Positions 28,403 through 39,068 of a DNA stretch of 64,000 bases are shown in pieces. The translations under genes were made by a program, and so were the position numbers. The stretch is from contig CM056741.1 of NCBI GenBank assembly GCA_029851415.1, positions 83,218,282-83,282,281 of the forward strand, given 5' to 3'. The notes below the pieces were generated by a model that was not told the DNA's origin, made no database searches, and saw only the letters and a program-made list of their open reading frames with translations. Numbering within the stretch: position 1 is the stretch's first letter; every line of letters begins with the position of its first letter. The stretch comes from Eretmocerus hayati. Lineage: Eukaryota; Arthropoda; Insecta; Hymenoptera; Aphelinidae.

Positions 28403-29861
28403 AAAATCACTTGTTATTCCTCTGAGTAAAATTCCTTCACCTAAATCGCCATCCGACACTCGGCCCATCTCGAATCTATCGCATTTCGCGAAAGTTTTTG
28501 ACACGCTTGTCACAAACCAATCAGTTAATCATCTTGAGCGTCATAACATTTTGTCACCGTTCCAGTCAGGGTTCCGTGCCAATTATAGTACTCAAACAGC
28601 TCTATTGAAAGTTTCGGAGGACATTCGAGTTGGACTGGAGAAAGGTCTGGTAACTCTCCAGCTTTTATTCGATTTCAAGGCTGCGTTTTGCAGTATCTAT
28701 CACAAGCAGCTCTTATTACGACTGAAAGGGTTGAATTTCTCAGGAAAAGCGATACGATGGTTTCATTCATATTTGAGTAATAGGTACCAAGCTGTAATTG
28801 ACGATAAAGGTGATATCTCAGAGTTTGTACCCATTAGATCTGGTTTCCTCCAGGGCTCAAACCCTGGGCCTATTATCTTTTTGATATCCATCGACCCTAT
28901 CATGCGTATACTGAAACACTGCAAACGCGTACTGTTTGCTGATGACTTCCAGATTTACATTCAGGGCCGGCCCTCCGGAATACCTATGATGATTGAGAAA
29001 CTAAATGAGGATTCCGCTCGAATCGTACAGTGGACAGTTGACCATGGACTCACTTTGAATGTATTAAAGACACTAGCAATGTTGATCGCGTCAGTGCAAT
29101 TTCATATGAGGCTCGACGTTCGTAATTTTCAGCCAGTCCTCGTAGCTGGTCAAGTTATACCGTTTCAAGAGTCGCTAAAAAATCTGGGTGTTATTTTTTC
29201 TAAAGATCTTTCTTGGAACAAACATGTTGCAAGTATCTGCTCAAAAGTCCACGGGGTTTTACATAGACTACGATATCGTGGCCACTTTTTATCGACCGAA
29301 GTGAAAAAATTGTTAGTCAATGCGCTTATTATACCACATTTTGACTATGCCTGTCTCGTCTATTATGACTTGTCAGGCTATCTAGTTACCAAATCACAAC
29401 GTCTGCTTAATACGTGCATTCGTTTTATCTTCCGTTCTCGCAGAGATGCAGCTCTGAAGCCCTATTATGAACGATTGCACTGGATGTCTCTAGCCAGTCG
29501 TCTTTAATACTTCTTATGTGTCCAGGCCTATAAGATATTCACCTCGTCAAAACCAGGTTATCTGAACGAGCTTTTCAAGCAACTTGACGACACAGTGCGT
29601 CGCTCAGAAAGAGTTCAGTCTTCGAGAGTCCAAATACCCTTGGCACGCACGACAGCGTACAATAATTCTTATTCTCTCACGACATTGAGAGCTTGGGACG
29701 CTATTCCAGTAAACGTTAGATTGATGATTCCTCTAGAAGCTTTCAAAGCAGCTTTGTCTAAGAGTTTGTATGAAAAAGATGCCATGTAAGAACAGTCATT
29801 CGTTTTTCAGAGCTTAGCCATATGGATAAATGTTTTGCATTGTTACTCAGCGCAGTGTGGG

Positions 29862-30280
29862 ATAGAGAAGAAAGAAGAAAGAGAGAAGAAAGAAGAAAGA
29901 GAAGGAACAATGAAGAATGAAGATAGAAGATGCCGACAAGTGGCCGAAGAGAGAAGATGGAGAAGAGGAACGCTCGCAATCGAGCGCGAGACATGCCGCT
30001 CATCCTGAAATAATGCTCACGCGGTTCCGGGATGAGATGGTAGATGCAGGTGGATCTCCTTCTTGATTGCCCGATGCCCTAGGTATCGGACATCGAGGGG
30101 AGAGGGATATTACACGGCCGGGCCCACCTCTCGGTGGGCCCCACCCAAACCCGTGTCCCGCCTGGTATGGCCTGCGTGGGCTATGCGTAGTCCGCGTAAG
30201 CTGAACCAGTCCGGTGTCTGGGGACGGATCCGAGGGATTCTGAGGCAGATTTTGCCCTCTAACCACCTTAAAAAAAAAAG
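29862..30280 (+). mobile_element. R1-like 3' UTR copy, subfamily I
   Basis: Plus-strand copy of the purine-rich distal UTR, the 'gccgacaagtggccga' block, the CGCTCG/CGAGCG stem, the ~180-bp module with its hairpin (30120-30141) and the 3' end ACCACCTT plus poly(A). Short GA repeats follow and meet the tail of H4 (minus) at once, so two LINE 3' ends face each other. Confidence 0.8.
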
Positions 30281-30431
30281 AGAGAGAGATTGATTGATTA
30301 ACCGTTTACTATGCCGTGGACTTCAAGTCCGTGAGGCAATATGAAGGAGCACATATACTTAAAATCTTCTTACAAGACATTATCAATATATTGAATAGAA
30401 TGAACAACGTGGTGAATTACAGCATAAACAC

Positions 30432-30640
30432 TCAATTGATTTGGTCAACACACATTTGTCTCGCTTCTCGATCAATATCAATGTTGGGTTTCAAAAAAGT
30501 TTCAGTCACAGCAAGTATATCAGGATTTTTCTCACAGATGTATGATTCGATCAAAGCAAAATGTTTCACAAGCCAATTGACATTTATTCGAGCTGTTAGG
30601 ATAAGTAGAGAGCTGCTATAGTTGTGTTTGTGAATAAGAT
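30432..30640 (-). pseudogene. truncated APE-type endonuclease N-terminus in H4
   Basis: The minus-strand frame reads ARINVNWLVKHFALIESYI, then EKNPDILAVTETFLKPNI, ending in TGA near 30432. The Asn (INVNWL) and Glu (AVTETFL) catalytic positions of a LINE endonuclease are recognisable. Nothing downstream matches the rest of the domain; the sequence passes straight into 3' UTR. It is the remains of ORF2 after internal deletion. Confidence 0.7.
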
Positions 30641-30644
30641 GACG

Positions 30645-31940
30645 TCAATTTGTGGTAGGTCTGGGAGTGAGGCCTTCAAGATCTTTCTCTGAAAATATTG
30701 GGATGAGAGGAGATGAGCGCGTTTGCCTTACACACACAGTAAGATTTCCGACTACAGGTCGATCATAATTCAGTTGGGTGCAGGCTGTCCAAGCTTTTCG
30801 GAGCAGCAAATGCACTTCCTTCGGCCAGAGGGGGCGACAAAATACTTTCAAACGACTACCAACACCAAAGATGTCATATGCTGTCCTGTTCTTAAGCTTG
30901 GCGGAATCTAAAACAAGAGAATCACGTGTACTACTGGAAGCAAGTTTCATTACCAAAGCAGTGTGTTGTGGAAGCTGAGGGTTTGTAGCGGTGGTTGTGA
31001 GGTCATTCGATTGCATGTTTGGATTGCTCAAAGATGGGCCTTTCTATTTTCGGATTTCCAATACAAAACCGATCAGCTCAGGGTGTTCTAGGGCATCGGG
31101 AAGTTTGGTCACTACTGTATTCTGATCAAGTGACATATTCTTTGGAATTCCAGTGAATATCATTTCAGCTGAATCTACAAGAATAGAGTGATGAGCGATG
31201 GTTTCTACTTTGCTTTGAACATGAGGAATGTTGGTTTCAACATCGTTAAAGCGAGATTCCATTTTGGCATCCAGATTGTTCATTTTGGTCATCATATTAT
31301 TTTGACTCAAATCAAAATGGTTGATGAATTGCTTGGAGTAAGGTGGTGTATCATCTGGAAGATTAGCCGTATTGAAGTTGCTGTGAGACTGTGGTTGAAC
31401 TAGAATTTGTTGTTGAGATTGGGGGGCTGTACGGCTATTCTGGATAGATGGATGCATCGATTGATTCAAAGCTGAAGAGATATTGTTACTATTGAATATT
31501 TCGATGAGGGGAGTATCGTCTGGTGTCTCAGGAATCAAAGAGTCCAGATTGGTACGATATTGTTTCGACGCTCGAACTAAGAATGGTGGTGATGCTTGCC
31601 TTTTTGGGATGCTATGGATTTTGCTTGGGTTGGAAAAATTTGGGTATAACGGAAATTGTGTAGAGGTATTGTGTGAAGATGGGTCGAAAACTGAGGAGTG
31701 ATGAACAAGAGAAAAGGCAGGCTGAGCAAAAGATTCAGTTGAGTTATTGGTACAGAAAGAGCAAGTCAGATCACCATTCACACTATACCACGATTTTCGA
31801 GAACAGCTTAGGTGATACCACTGGTTGCAGTTAATACACGAAACTCGCTTGTAGCTCATGAGAATCATTTGCTGGCAGGCTTCGCAACGAGCAAAGTTCA
31901 TAATCTGTTTTGGAGTTGAATCATACTGCTGAGCGTACAT
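30645..31940 (-). pseudogene. H4 ORF1 protein with PHD-like zinc finger, one stop
   Basis: The N-terminus has a PHD-like finger: CEACQQMIL, CINCNQWYHLSC and CSFC (spacing C-x2-C-x12-C-x2-C-x4-H-x2-C, then C-x2-C). A long Ser/Pro/Gln-rich linker, a coiled coil (LDAKMESRFNDVETNI) and the VDSAEMIFTGIPKNMSLDQN block follow. An in-frame TAG near 31042-31044 separates this from the C-terminal part (MKLASSSTRDSLVL, FCRPLWPKEVHLLLRKA). The C-terminal blocks match H3. By analogy it binds element RNA. The finger's role in LINE ORF1 proteins is not established; histone binding would be speculation. Confidence 0.75.
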
Positions 31941-32489
31941 ACAATTATTTGAAGTGGCTGGAATCCTCTACTGAAAACTGTCATATACGATTACACGTCC
32001 ATTTAGATGTGTAATTCCACGTCCGTCTTCACCATATTAAGGTTGTAAAGAAGGATATGGGTATGACAGTGAACAGGTGGTTAGGTAAAGACGTCAAATT
32101 AGATATGGAAGGAAGGGTCAGAGAATGCCCCACTTCCATCCAATGAAATTCCACGAACTTTGAGACGTGTACATGTACGTCCATTTTTACTTCCGAATAG
32201 ATGTGAAATTACATCAGCCAAACTCAAAATTGAAGAAACTATTCGGGAGAACATAATTGAGAGTAATACCAGCGGGTGGTTCTAGAGGAGGGAGGATCAT
32301 GCCCTACTGGAAATAGGTGACCGCCAGAGCAGCCATGGAATTCTTTAGGAAATATCGGTCCCATCAATGGCCACTCCGACGGCCACCACAGGCACGCAAT
32401 ATGGCCGCCGCAGAGGATTAATTCTTTAAAGAAAATTGAGAGTCCAATTTCATACATTCTTATTCCGGTGATACGAGGGAAGAGCTTAA

Positions 32490-32870
32490 GGCCATGCGGT
32501 AGCCGCGCAAGCTGAATTTTGTTCCAAGTATTCTCGAATTCTCTTGCGATTTGGGCTAAACGACGAGTTGAGCCACATTTGCTATCATCTAACTTGAATG
32601 GCTCAACTCGTCGTTTAGCTCAAATCACAAAAAAATTCGAGAATACTCGGAACAAGAATGTGTGTATATTAGAGGTTAGGATGTACCAGACACCCAGTGG
32701 TTCTAACTTTTCTGCAATGATCTAATGATTTGGGGTGAAAAATGAATTGTCGAGAATAAATCGGACAATAACAATAACTACCTAACTCATTTCAATCTTT
32801 GCACCATTAAAATTTTCACATAAGTGGTAAATGGGAGTTGACGTCCGTGCTGCACGGCTACCGCATTCCC
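32490..32870. mobile_element. TTAA-flanked palindromic MITE, copy 1
   Basis: The ends GGCCATGCGGTAGCCGCGCA and, inverted, GGGAATGCGGTAGCCGTGCA are flanked by TTAA (32486-32489) and TTGA (32871-32874, one change). It contains a hairpin (about 32519-32655) whose arms carry 'ctcgtcgtttagctcaaatc'. It is related to 46915-47479 by termini, TTAA target and hairpin sequence. Confidence 0.65.
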
Positions 32871-32879
32871 TTGAGACTC

Positions 32880-33910
32880 TTGCTCAATCATGAGCCGCTA
32901 TAAATCATCCTCTACCGAGGTTAACTCGCCCCAACCGCACTAGGGGCCCTACGTAGGATCGATTATTCATTATACTTGTACTCACCCTATCAAATTTGCC
33001 TTGTGACTGCTGTTTGACCTGGATATTGTTGGCCCGGTGTACACGCTCCTGCTACGCCGCTATTCTGTGTCTCTTCCATCTTCTGGAAAATATTTGGTCT
33101 ACGCGTACGCCACAAAATCGCATCGGCTCGTGTTTTATGTTATTCACCCAAAGGGAGCCGCCCCGCTCTCGTCAGGGTGCCGTGTCCGTTGAGAACCGGG
33201 ATAAACTATTTCGGATCTTTGAGCACGCGCCCGAGCTGAATAGGCATGCTTGCCTTGAGAGAATAGACGCGATGCCCACGTAGTCCCGTCCGCGTAGACC
33301 TTTTTGTTCGTCTGTCGCGTAAAGCTGTATTTCGCAAAGTACTGGGCAAAGAGTGCCCTCCTCAAGTTTATTATAATCTAGAAATAGAATAGTGGAAGTG
33401 ACAAGAACGCGGGCATGTTCTGACAGTGACTTCCATAGGTAGGCTCGGTTTGAATTTCTGTACGACGGACAAACAAAAATGTCTGCGCGGACCGGAGAAA
33501 CGGTCAAGTTGATCAGCCACATCACGTCTGTTTTTTCGAGGCGAACGCGCCTACTCAGCTCGGGTGAGCGCCCGAGGAATCTAGTAAGTTCATCTCGGGT
33601 CTAATCGGACGCGGCGCCGGGACTGGAGTGGGGCGGTTCCCTTCGCGTGAATAGCGTGGAGCATGAGCCGATGCAATCCTGTGACACACGCGTGGACCAG
33701 GAATTCTCGAGATGATCAACAAGACCCAGACCAGCAGCGACGCAGGGACGTAGACCGGGCCTACGACTTCCGGGTTGAGCAGCAAGTACAAGGCAAGACT
33801 GATATGATGAGTACAAGTATAATCAATCGCCGAACCTACGAATGTCGCCTACAGCGGTTGAGGCGAGTAATCTTCGTTTGGAGATGATCTTATTGCAGCT
33901 CATGATTGAG
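32880..33910. repeat. inner inverted repeat pair of PAL3
   Basis: The left arm (about 32880-33280) and right arm (about 33540-33910) are diverged reverse complements (for example 'ctcaatcatgagc' at the outer edge and 'cgcatcggctc' inside) around a loop of about 260 bp. The arms are GC-richer than the surroundings. The short ORFs inside have no recognisable protein content. Confidence 0.65.
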
Positions 33911-33914
33911 CAAG

Positions 33915-34400
33915 AATCTCCCGATTTCCCCGCGTTCCGCCGGAATGAAAATTTAGAACATTGACTTCTAAATTCCTTCAAGAGTTCGAGGATCCTCTCG
34001 CGACAGAATAAGGATATGAAAAATGGATTTCTTGAAATTTTTGGAAATTCTCGGAATTTTTCTGACCTCCACCAGGATAAATATGTGAAGGAAAAATCCT
34101 CTAGACTTTCAGAAAATTCACAGGTATCTTCGGCACTTTGCCGAAATGACATTATAGAAACAAAATCCTTCAAACTGTGGGATCTTACGAAATTTTCTAG
34201 CTTTTTGCCAAACTGAGATTATGAATAATGAATTTTCAAATCTGTCCAAAACTTCTTGGAAATTCCTCTCACTCCGCAGGAATAGAAATATGAGAGATAC
34301 GATATCTGAAGTATTGCATGAATTCCTCAAATTCCCTGGCACTGAACCGAAATAACAATACAAGAAAATGGATTTCCCGAAATCTCCAAGAATTCTGAAA
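33915..34400. repeat. diverged ~65-bp tandem repeats
   Basis: About seven degenerate units, each with 'gaaatttctgaaattct'-like and 'aggaataagaatatga'-like halves. They lie on only one side of the composite palindrome. Confidence 0.5.
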
Positions 34401-35360
34401 ATCCTTTTTTCTCCCGAGGGAAGTTTTCCAATGAAGCTGAATTATCATTCACGTCTCGCCAATCGATTCTCGATTGACGAGGTGTATCTTTTCTATTCCA
34501 TAGATTTTCCACGGTGGCCATATTGCGTGGCGGCCACCTACAAGGCCTATTTCTTCAAAAGAATTTCATGTTCGCTCTCGTGGTCGCTTATTTCCAGTAG
34601 GGCGTGATCGATACTTTCTTAGAATCATACCGCTGAAATTACTCTCAATTACATTCTACCGAATAGGTTTTCAATATTTTGAGTTTGGCAAATATAATTC
34701 CACATCGTTTTGGACGTCAAAGATGGATGTATATTTACACGTCCGAAAGTGCATGGAATTCGATGAGACGGAAATGGGCCATTCTCTGACCCCTTTTTCC
34801 AAATACAATCCCACGTCTTTACCTAATCACTTCCCCACTGTCATATTCGTATCACTGTTCACACACTAAATATTGTAAGAATGGACGTGAAATTACACGT
34901 GTAGATCGACGTGTAATTGTATACCACAATTTTCAGCAGGGTCAGCTGTTAGACATCAACAACCTGTTGCAGCTACAAGTGTGACATCAGTGGCGCTGAC
35001 GTGGTGAATAGTCGAACTCAGGGTATCAATTCTAGCAAGGATGGTAAGGTAGCGATCTGCACTTAGTGTCAGCGGCTGAGTGATGTGGTGGTTGCTGGTT
35101 CGCAAGCAAGGTGTCAGCGCTTTTGCTCCAATAAACTACTGTATGCACTCCTGGTCGACATAATCTCAAATTTTTGAGCAGATCAAAAGTCGAGAATTCC
35201 CTGGCTCTGGATGAAAAGCCGTGCTGAATTTTCACTGAATGCGTGAGCCAGCAGGAACCCCGACCCGATCTGTGACAAATTAAGTACTCACAAGGACGAT
35301 GAGTTAGTAGAAATGGACTTCCAAGAGGAGCGATTTGAAACACGTCTGCTCACACTTACA

Positions 35361-35363
35361 GAA

Positions 35364-35394
<31 letters not shown>

Positions 35395-35415
35395 GAGATT
35401 GATTGATTGATTGAT
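35361..35415. repeat. (GA)n tract and (GATT)n tail
   Basis: GA repeats at 35361-35398 separate the 5' end of H4 (minus) from the tail of LINE-A copy C (minus), whose end is (AATC)n in sense orientation. Confidence 0.9.
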
Positions 35416-36476
35416 GCCCGTTTATTCGTCCGAAGACAAAAAAGAAAAATAATCAGTTACATATGGTAATATATATCACAGATCAATAGTACGCATTAAT
35501 AAAAATAATGAAGTCATTTGGTCAAGGACAAATCTTAAGTATATCACAATTTGTAACTAGTCGGGTACCACTCAGAAGATTCACAAACTCCATAGAATAA
35601 TATAAGAATACAAATAAAATGGCAGGGCTCACAGTCATATTACAGAAAAGTTCAGTCGATTAACGAAAGGTCACACGTATACTTATAATTATATTCTAGA
35701 TGAACGAATCAAGCAAAAAGTCAGCCCAAGCCTTTCAAAGTTTAGAGATCGAAGTAATGCTTCTTCTCTTCATCAATCCTCTGGGGAGACTGTGTGAGCA
35801 AAAAATCCTTCATAGCCTCTTTAAATAATGACATTTTCCCCAGCTGCCGAAAGCCCGGAGGGAGAAAGTTCCACAAATGAGCACATTGAACCTGGAAAGA
35901 TCTTCCATATTCAAGTCTCATATTGGGAACTTTGAGTACCCGCTCTTCTGAATCACCGCGTGCGGGGCGTTCAGATTGGTACCTGGTGAACATCGCAGCT
36001 AGGTAGCCAGGCTCTCCTAAATGCATGATCTTGTGCATTAACAGAGCTGCGAAGTACATTCTCCGCGAATCAGTACGTAACCAACCCAAACGCTCCCTAA
36101 ACGGGGGGATGTGCTTGTCTCTCCTAAGATCAAAAATATACCTCACACATGAATTGCTTAGTCGTTGTATCCGTTGCCGCTGTTCGTCCGTGGCGTCGAG
36201 GTACACGACCGTGCAATAGTCTATATGCGGTTGAACCAGGGACTCAACTAGGCGAACTCGGAGAGGTCCGGTGATACATGCCCTAAAAAACCGCAATCCA
36301 TATAGGGCTCTGTTGACTTTCTTAGTTACTTGGTCGATGTGCGGTTTCCACGTCAGTTCACTGTCAAGTGTAACACCAAGGCTCACGACCGTATCACTGA
36401 ACGGGATGAACTTTCCTTCCTGTATCTCAACCCCTGACAAGTCCATTCTCTTCAGATCTTTGATATTCCTCTCAGA

Positions 36477-36478
<2 letters not shown>
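35399..36478 (-). mobile_element. LINE-A-family copy C, 5'-truncated
   Basis: On the minus strand it holds the last third of ORF2 and a 3' UTR of about 340 bp ending cgaataaacgggc(atca)n at the TC/GA tract. The 3' UTR and tail differ from copies A and B (AATC-type and not TATC-type), so this is a subfamily. It is truncated at 36478 against a long GA tract. Confidence 0.82.
35742..36478 (-). pseudogene. LINE-A ORF2 C-terminal fragment, copy C
   Basis: It begins in the palm/thumb at LSGVEIQEGKFIPFSDTVV and runs uninterrupted through VTLDSELTWKPHIDQV, ALYGLRFFRACITGPLR and IQRLSNSCVRYIFDLRR to the natural stop after KKHYFDL. It lacks one codon (one Arg of YGRRSFQVQ) compared with copies A and B. 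It contains no catalytic motif, so it is a dead fragment although open. Confidence 0.82.

Positions 36479-36529
<51 letters not shown>
36479..36529. repeat. (GA)n microsatellite
   Basis: About 25 GA units between LINE-A copy C (minus) and an R1-like UTR copy (plus). Confidence 0.95.
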
Positions 36530-36532
<3 letters not shown>

Positions 36533-36822
36533 TGAGAAGAGGGACGCTCGATCCTGAGCGCGAGACGCCGCCGGCCCTGAAGTAATGCTCACGCGGTGCC
36601 GGGGTCGGATTGGTAAGTTGGTGGATCTCTCCCTTGTCCGATGGCCAGCGCCAAAGGGGAAGGGAGAGAGGGTTTATCTGGTACGGATGGCCGCATCGAT
36701 GCGGAATCCAGCCCGGAAGCCTTGAGAAGTATCGGCCAGGCGTAATTGTCCGTCCGGAACCTCTCTGTGGCTATGTCGCAGCGTATTCACCCTACAACCA
36801 CCTGAAAAAAAAAAAAAAAAAC
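36530..36822 (+). mobile_element. R1-like 3' UTR copy, subfamily II
   Basis: Plus-strand distal UTR starting gtcgtgagaagagggacg, with the GCTC/GAGC stem and the hairpin around CCGCATCGATGCGG (about 36690-36703). It ends ...CACCCTACAACCACCTG and poly(A). It is nearly identical to 38758-39048. Confidence 0.82.
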
Positions 36823-36885
<63 letters not shown>

Positions 36886-36900
36886 TAGATAGATAGATAT
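36822..36900. repeat. (GA)n then (GATA)n microsatellite
   Basis: About 29 GA units followed by five GATA units. The GATA part is the tail of the minus-strand LINE-A fragment that follows. Confidence 0.92.
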
Positions 36901-36948
36901 CCTTTATTCGTCATACGACAAAATACACCTACATATTTTCATATGTGT

Positions 36949-37002
<54 letters not shown>
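36880..37002 (-). mobile_element. LINE-A 3'-end fragment
   Basis: Minus-strand copy of only the last ~120 bp of LINE-A: (AT)n (36955-36997), the gacacatatg block, AATAAA and (TATC)n. It matches 5826-5935 and 21768-21870. Confidence 0.82.
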
Positions 37003-37003
<1 letters not shown>

Positions 37004-38610
37004 AGGGTCAAGGAGGTCAACGCCCTCTCAGCATGCTCGACAATATCGGGAAAATGTACGAGAGGATGGTGCTCAACAGGGTGGAAAAAGCCTACGAAGA
37101 AGGCGGTGGGATATCACCAATGCAGTTCGGGTTCCGGAAGGGACGGAGCACTGTGCACGCGATCGAGGCGGTCCAAGAAAGGGTTCAAGCGTCGGTAGGG
37201 AACCCATACCAAGGAAGAGGAGGATTCTGTGCCATCATTGCGTTGGACATAAAGAACGCATTCAACTGCCCGAGCTGGGAGCGAGTCTATCAATCCCAAG
37301 CAGGTAAAGTGCCCCCCTATCTACTAGCCGTCACGAGTGACTACCTGCGGAACAGGACCCTCGTGTACGACACCGACGAGGGACAAGAGATTCGGGTACT
37401 GTCCGCCGGAATCGGACAGGGATCGGTCTCCGGGCCGTTCAACTGGAACACCCAGTATGACAGCTTACTGTCTATCGAACTGCCAGAAGGAGTGATAATA
37501 GTGGCTTTCGCGGACGACGCGGGACTCATAGTATGGGCTGACAACGAGGAACTCTTGGGTAGACGCGCGAACGAAGCGCTGACCCGAGTCTACGAGTGGA
37601 TGATTAGCAGGCTTCTGGAGCTCGCTGTCAAGAAGTGCGAAGCAATCGTGGTCACAAGGCGTAGGAAGTTTGACTTACCCCGGTTTTATATCAACCGGCA
37701 AGAGATTCTACGGAAGACAGAGCTGGAATACCTCGGTGTATGGCTCGACGACAAGTGGTCGTTCAAGAAGCACATCCAGGAAGCCGCCCAGAAGGCGAGC
37801 AGGGTCGGTGCGGCGCTCCAGCGGCTTATGCCGAATATCGGAGGACCCAAGGAAAAGAGGCGCGCACTTCTCAACACCGTCACTACCTCCATCATGCTGT
37901 ACGGTGCACCCGTGTGGGGGAAGAGAGTAGAGAAGACCATCATCGAGAAGAGAATGGGGCCTGTCCACCGAAGAGCGGCCCTGAGGAGTATCCGTGCCTA
38001 CCGCACTGTGTCAGGAGATGCGGCTTACGTATTGGCGAGTACTCCGCCCATCCACTTGCTCGTCGCGGAGCGAGTGAGGATCTGGGACCGCCAAAAAGTG
38101 ATCGGAGCCGAACGAGTACTCACTCCGAGGATGAAGGAGATCATCCGCGACAACGAGAAGGAAACCACCCTTGAGCATTGGCAAACTGAGTGGGATTCGC
38201 CATTTGCAAACGGCAGATGGACGCACCGGCTGATCCGTGACGTAACCAAGTGGGCGGAACGCACCCACGGAGAGATGGACTACTGGACGACGCAGGCACT
38301 GAGCGATCATGGTTGCTTCGGTTCCTATCTAACCAGGTTCAAGAAGAGGACGACCCCAGCATGTCAGTCATGCGGGGACGAATGGCATGACGCCAAACGT
38401 GCCCTGTTCAAGTGCAGCGACACCCAGAGAGAGCGCGCCGAGCTGGATGAATGGCTGGGTGCTCAACTAACACCTGAGAATCTCGTCCCGTACTTGCTCC
38501 GCAACCAGGAGACATGGGATAGACTCACCGGATACATCAAGCTGGTGATGACCCGCAAAGAGGAGAAAGAGAGGGAAGTAAGGCGCCTCGAAGCAGGCGA
38601 ATTACAGTGA
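37003..38610 (+). CDS. R1-like reverse transcriptase, 5'-truncated, open to natural stop
   Basis: About 530 codons without interruption. The order is RPLSMLDNIGKMYERMV (RT region 2), QFGFRKGRSTVHAIEAV, motif A ALDIKNAFNCPSW, motif B GIGQGSVSGPFNWNTQ, motif C IVAFADDAGLIVWADN, thumb (YLGVWLDDKWSFKKHIQEA) and knuckle CQSCGDEWHDAKRALFKC (the DAEH His position reads Lys-Arg here). It ends in a basic, Glu-rich tail (KEEKEREVRRLEAGELQ). Catalytic Asp residues of motifs A and C are present. The endonuclease and first RT regions are missing, so it cannot act as an autonomous LINE enzyme. The start ATG (37033) is accidental. Clade assignment rests on the FADD box and knuckle. Confidence 0.85.
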
Positions 38611-39047
38611 CTCTGCCGATTGAAACAGAAGAGGTCCAAATGGTTCCAGGAGGAATATGATGGACTGAAGAGGGAAGGAAGAAGAGAGAAGATCGAAGAA
38701 AGAAGAAAGAAGAATGAAGAGATGGAAGAAGATCGAAGGAGGAGAAACAACACCTGCGAGTCGTGAGAAGAGGGACGCTCGATCCTGAGCGCGAGACGCC
38801 ACCGGTCCTGAAGTAATGCTCACGCGGTGCCGGGTCCGGATTGGTAAGTTGGTGGATCTCTCCATTGTCCGATGGCCACCGCCAAAGGGGAAGGGAGAGA
38901 GGGTTTATCTGGTACGGATGGCCGCATCGATGCGGAATCCAGCCCGGAAGCCTTGAGAAGTATCGGCCAGGCGTAATTGTCCGTCCGGAACCTCTCTGTG
39001 GCTACGTCGCAGCGTATTCACCCTACAACCACCTAAAAAAAAAAAAA
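37003..39047 (+). mobile_element. R1-like LINE copy d, 5'-truncated, long open RT
   Basis: It starts inside the RT at the edge of the AT run of the preceding LINE-A fragment and runs through the end of ORF2, a GAAGA-rich segment, the subfamily-II 3' UTR (hairpin about 38920-38933) and ACCACCT plus a 14-A tail joined to GA repeats. It has the most intact R1-like coding sequence in the window. Confidence 0.88.
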
Positions 39048-39068
39048 AGAGAGAGAGAGAAAGAGAGG
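39048..39068. repeat. (GA)n tract between tandem R1-like copies
   Basis: GA repeats directly after the poly(A) of copy d; the next R1-like copy starts at once in the same orientation. Confidence 0.9.

Larger units (their letters stand above)
25219..29789 (+). pseudogene. LINE-E ORF2 (endonuclease and RT), interrupted
   Basis: It starts MSLRVAQVDVNSLKEHI (catalytic Asn) and LAISETWLTPN (Glu), then is split by the 1.5-kb palindrome. The endonuclease resumes at VDSFFTIPGYSFIRND with ASIYRRPKG, LAGDLNSDL and GHDYLHIEY. A 22-bp tandem duplication near 27532-27565 breaks the linker. The RT region has WKKSLVI, the 175-bp insert, then PLSKIPSPKSPSDTRPISNL, motif A LLFDFKAAFCSIY, motif B QGSNPGPIIF and motif C LFADDFQIYIQG. 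An in-frame TAA at 29505-29507 precedes the last ~100 codons. Motif A lacks the usual AFD aspartate. It is dead but nearly complete. Confidence 0.85.
23210..29861 (+). mobile_element. LINE-E, full-length-type LINE with two palindromic insertions
   Basis: It starts gcgcGGTAAGTtgccc after the TC tract. It has a long 5' leader (23210-24091), ORF1, ORF2 with endonuclease and RT, and a short 3' segment. A 1512-bp palindrome (25349-26860) interrupts the endonuclease and a 175-bp insert (28228-28402) interrupts the RT. Taking out each insert plus one target copy leaves the frame open across the site. Its ORF1 C-terminal module is the closest relative here of the H1, H2 and H5 half-LINE ORF1s, so LINE-E is a candidate relative of their parent. 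The 3' end is lost or replaced by R1-like UTR sequence from about 29862. Confidence 0.82.
31970..34941. mobile_element. PAL3: 3-kb composite palindrome inside the H4 leader
   Basis: Outer inverted repeats of about 430-450 bp, roughly 75% identical (31970-32415 and 34508-34941), start CTACTGAAAAC and CCTGCTGAAAAT. Within lie a TTAA-flanked element (32490-32870), a second inverted pair (32880-33280 and 33540-33910) and a tandem array (33915-34400). The flanks 31969 and 34942 both belong to H4's 5' leader, which shows insertion. No transposase was found. The target duplication is not clear. Confidence 0.6.
30281..35365 (-). mobile_element. H4: half-LINE with zinc-finger ORF1 and endonuclease stub
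   Basis: On the minus strand it starts ctGTAAGTgtgagc at about 35357 beside a GA/TC tract. The leader (35360-34942 and 31969-31941) is interrupted by the composite palindrome 31970-34941. ORF1 (31940-30645) follows, then about 200 bp of endonuclease N-terminus, then a 3' UTR with an (AATC)n tail at 30290. The RT and most of the endonuclease are absent. It looks like a recently formed or intermediate half-LINE made by internal deletion. Confidence 0.75.

Noticed and set aside
36025..36219. A ~64-codon antisense ORF conserved in every LINE-A copy (also 5109-5318, 21062-21256, 40555-40749)
   Set aside because: It is the exact antisense shadow of the conserved RT C-terminal region, with no start context or independent conservation.
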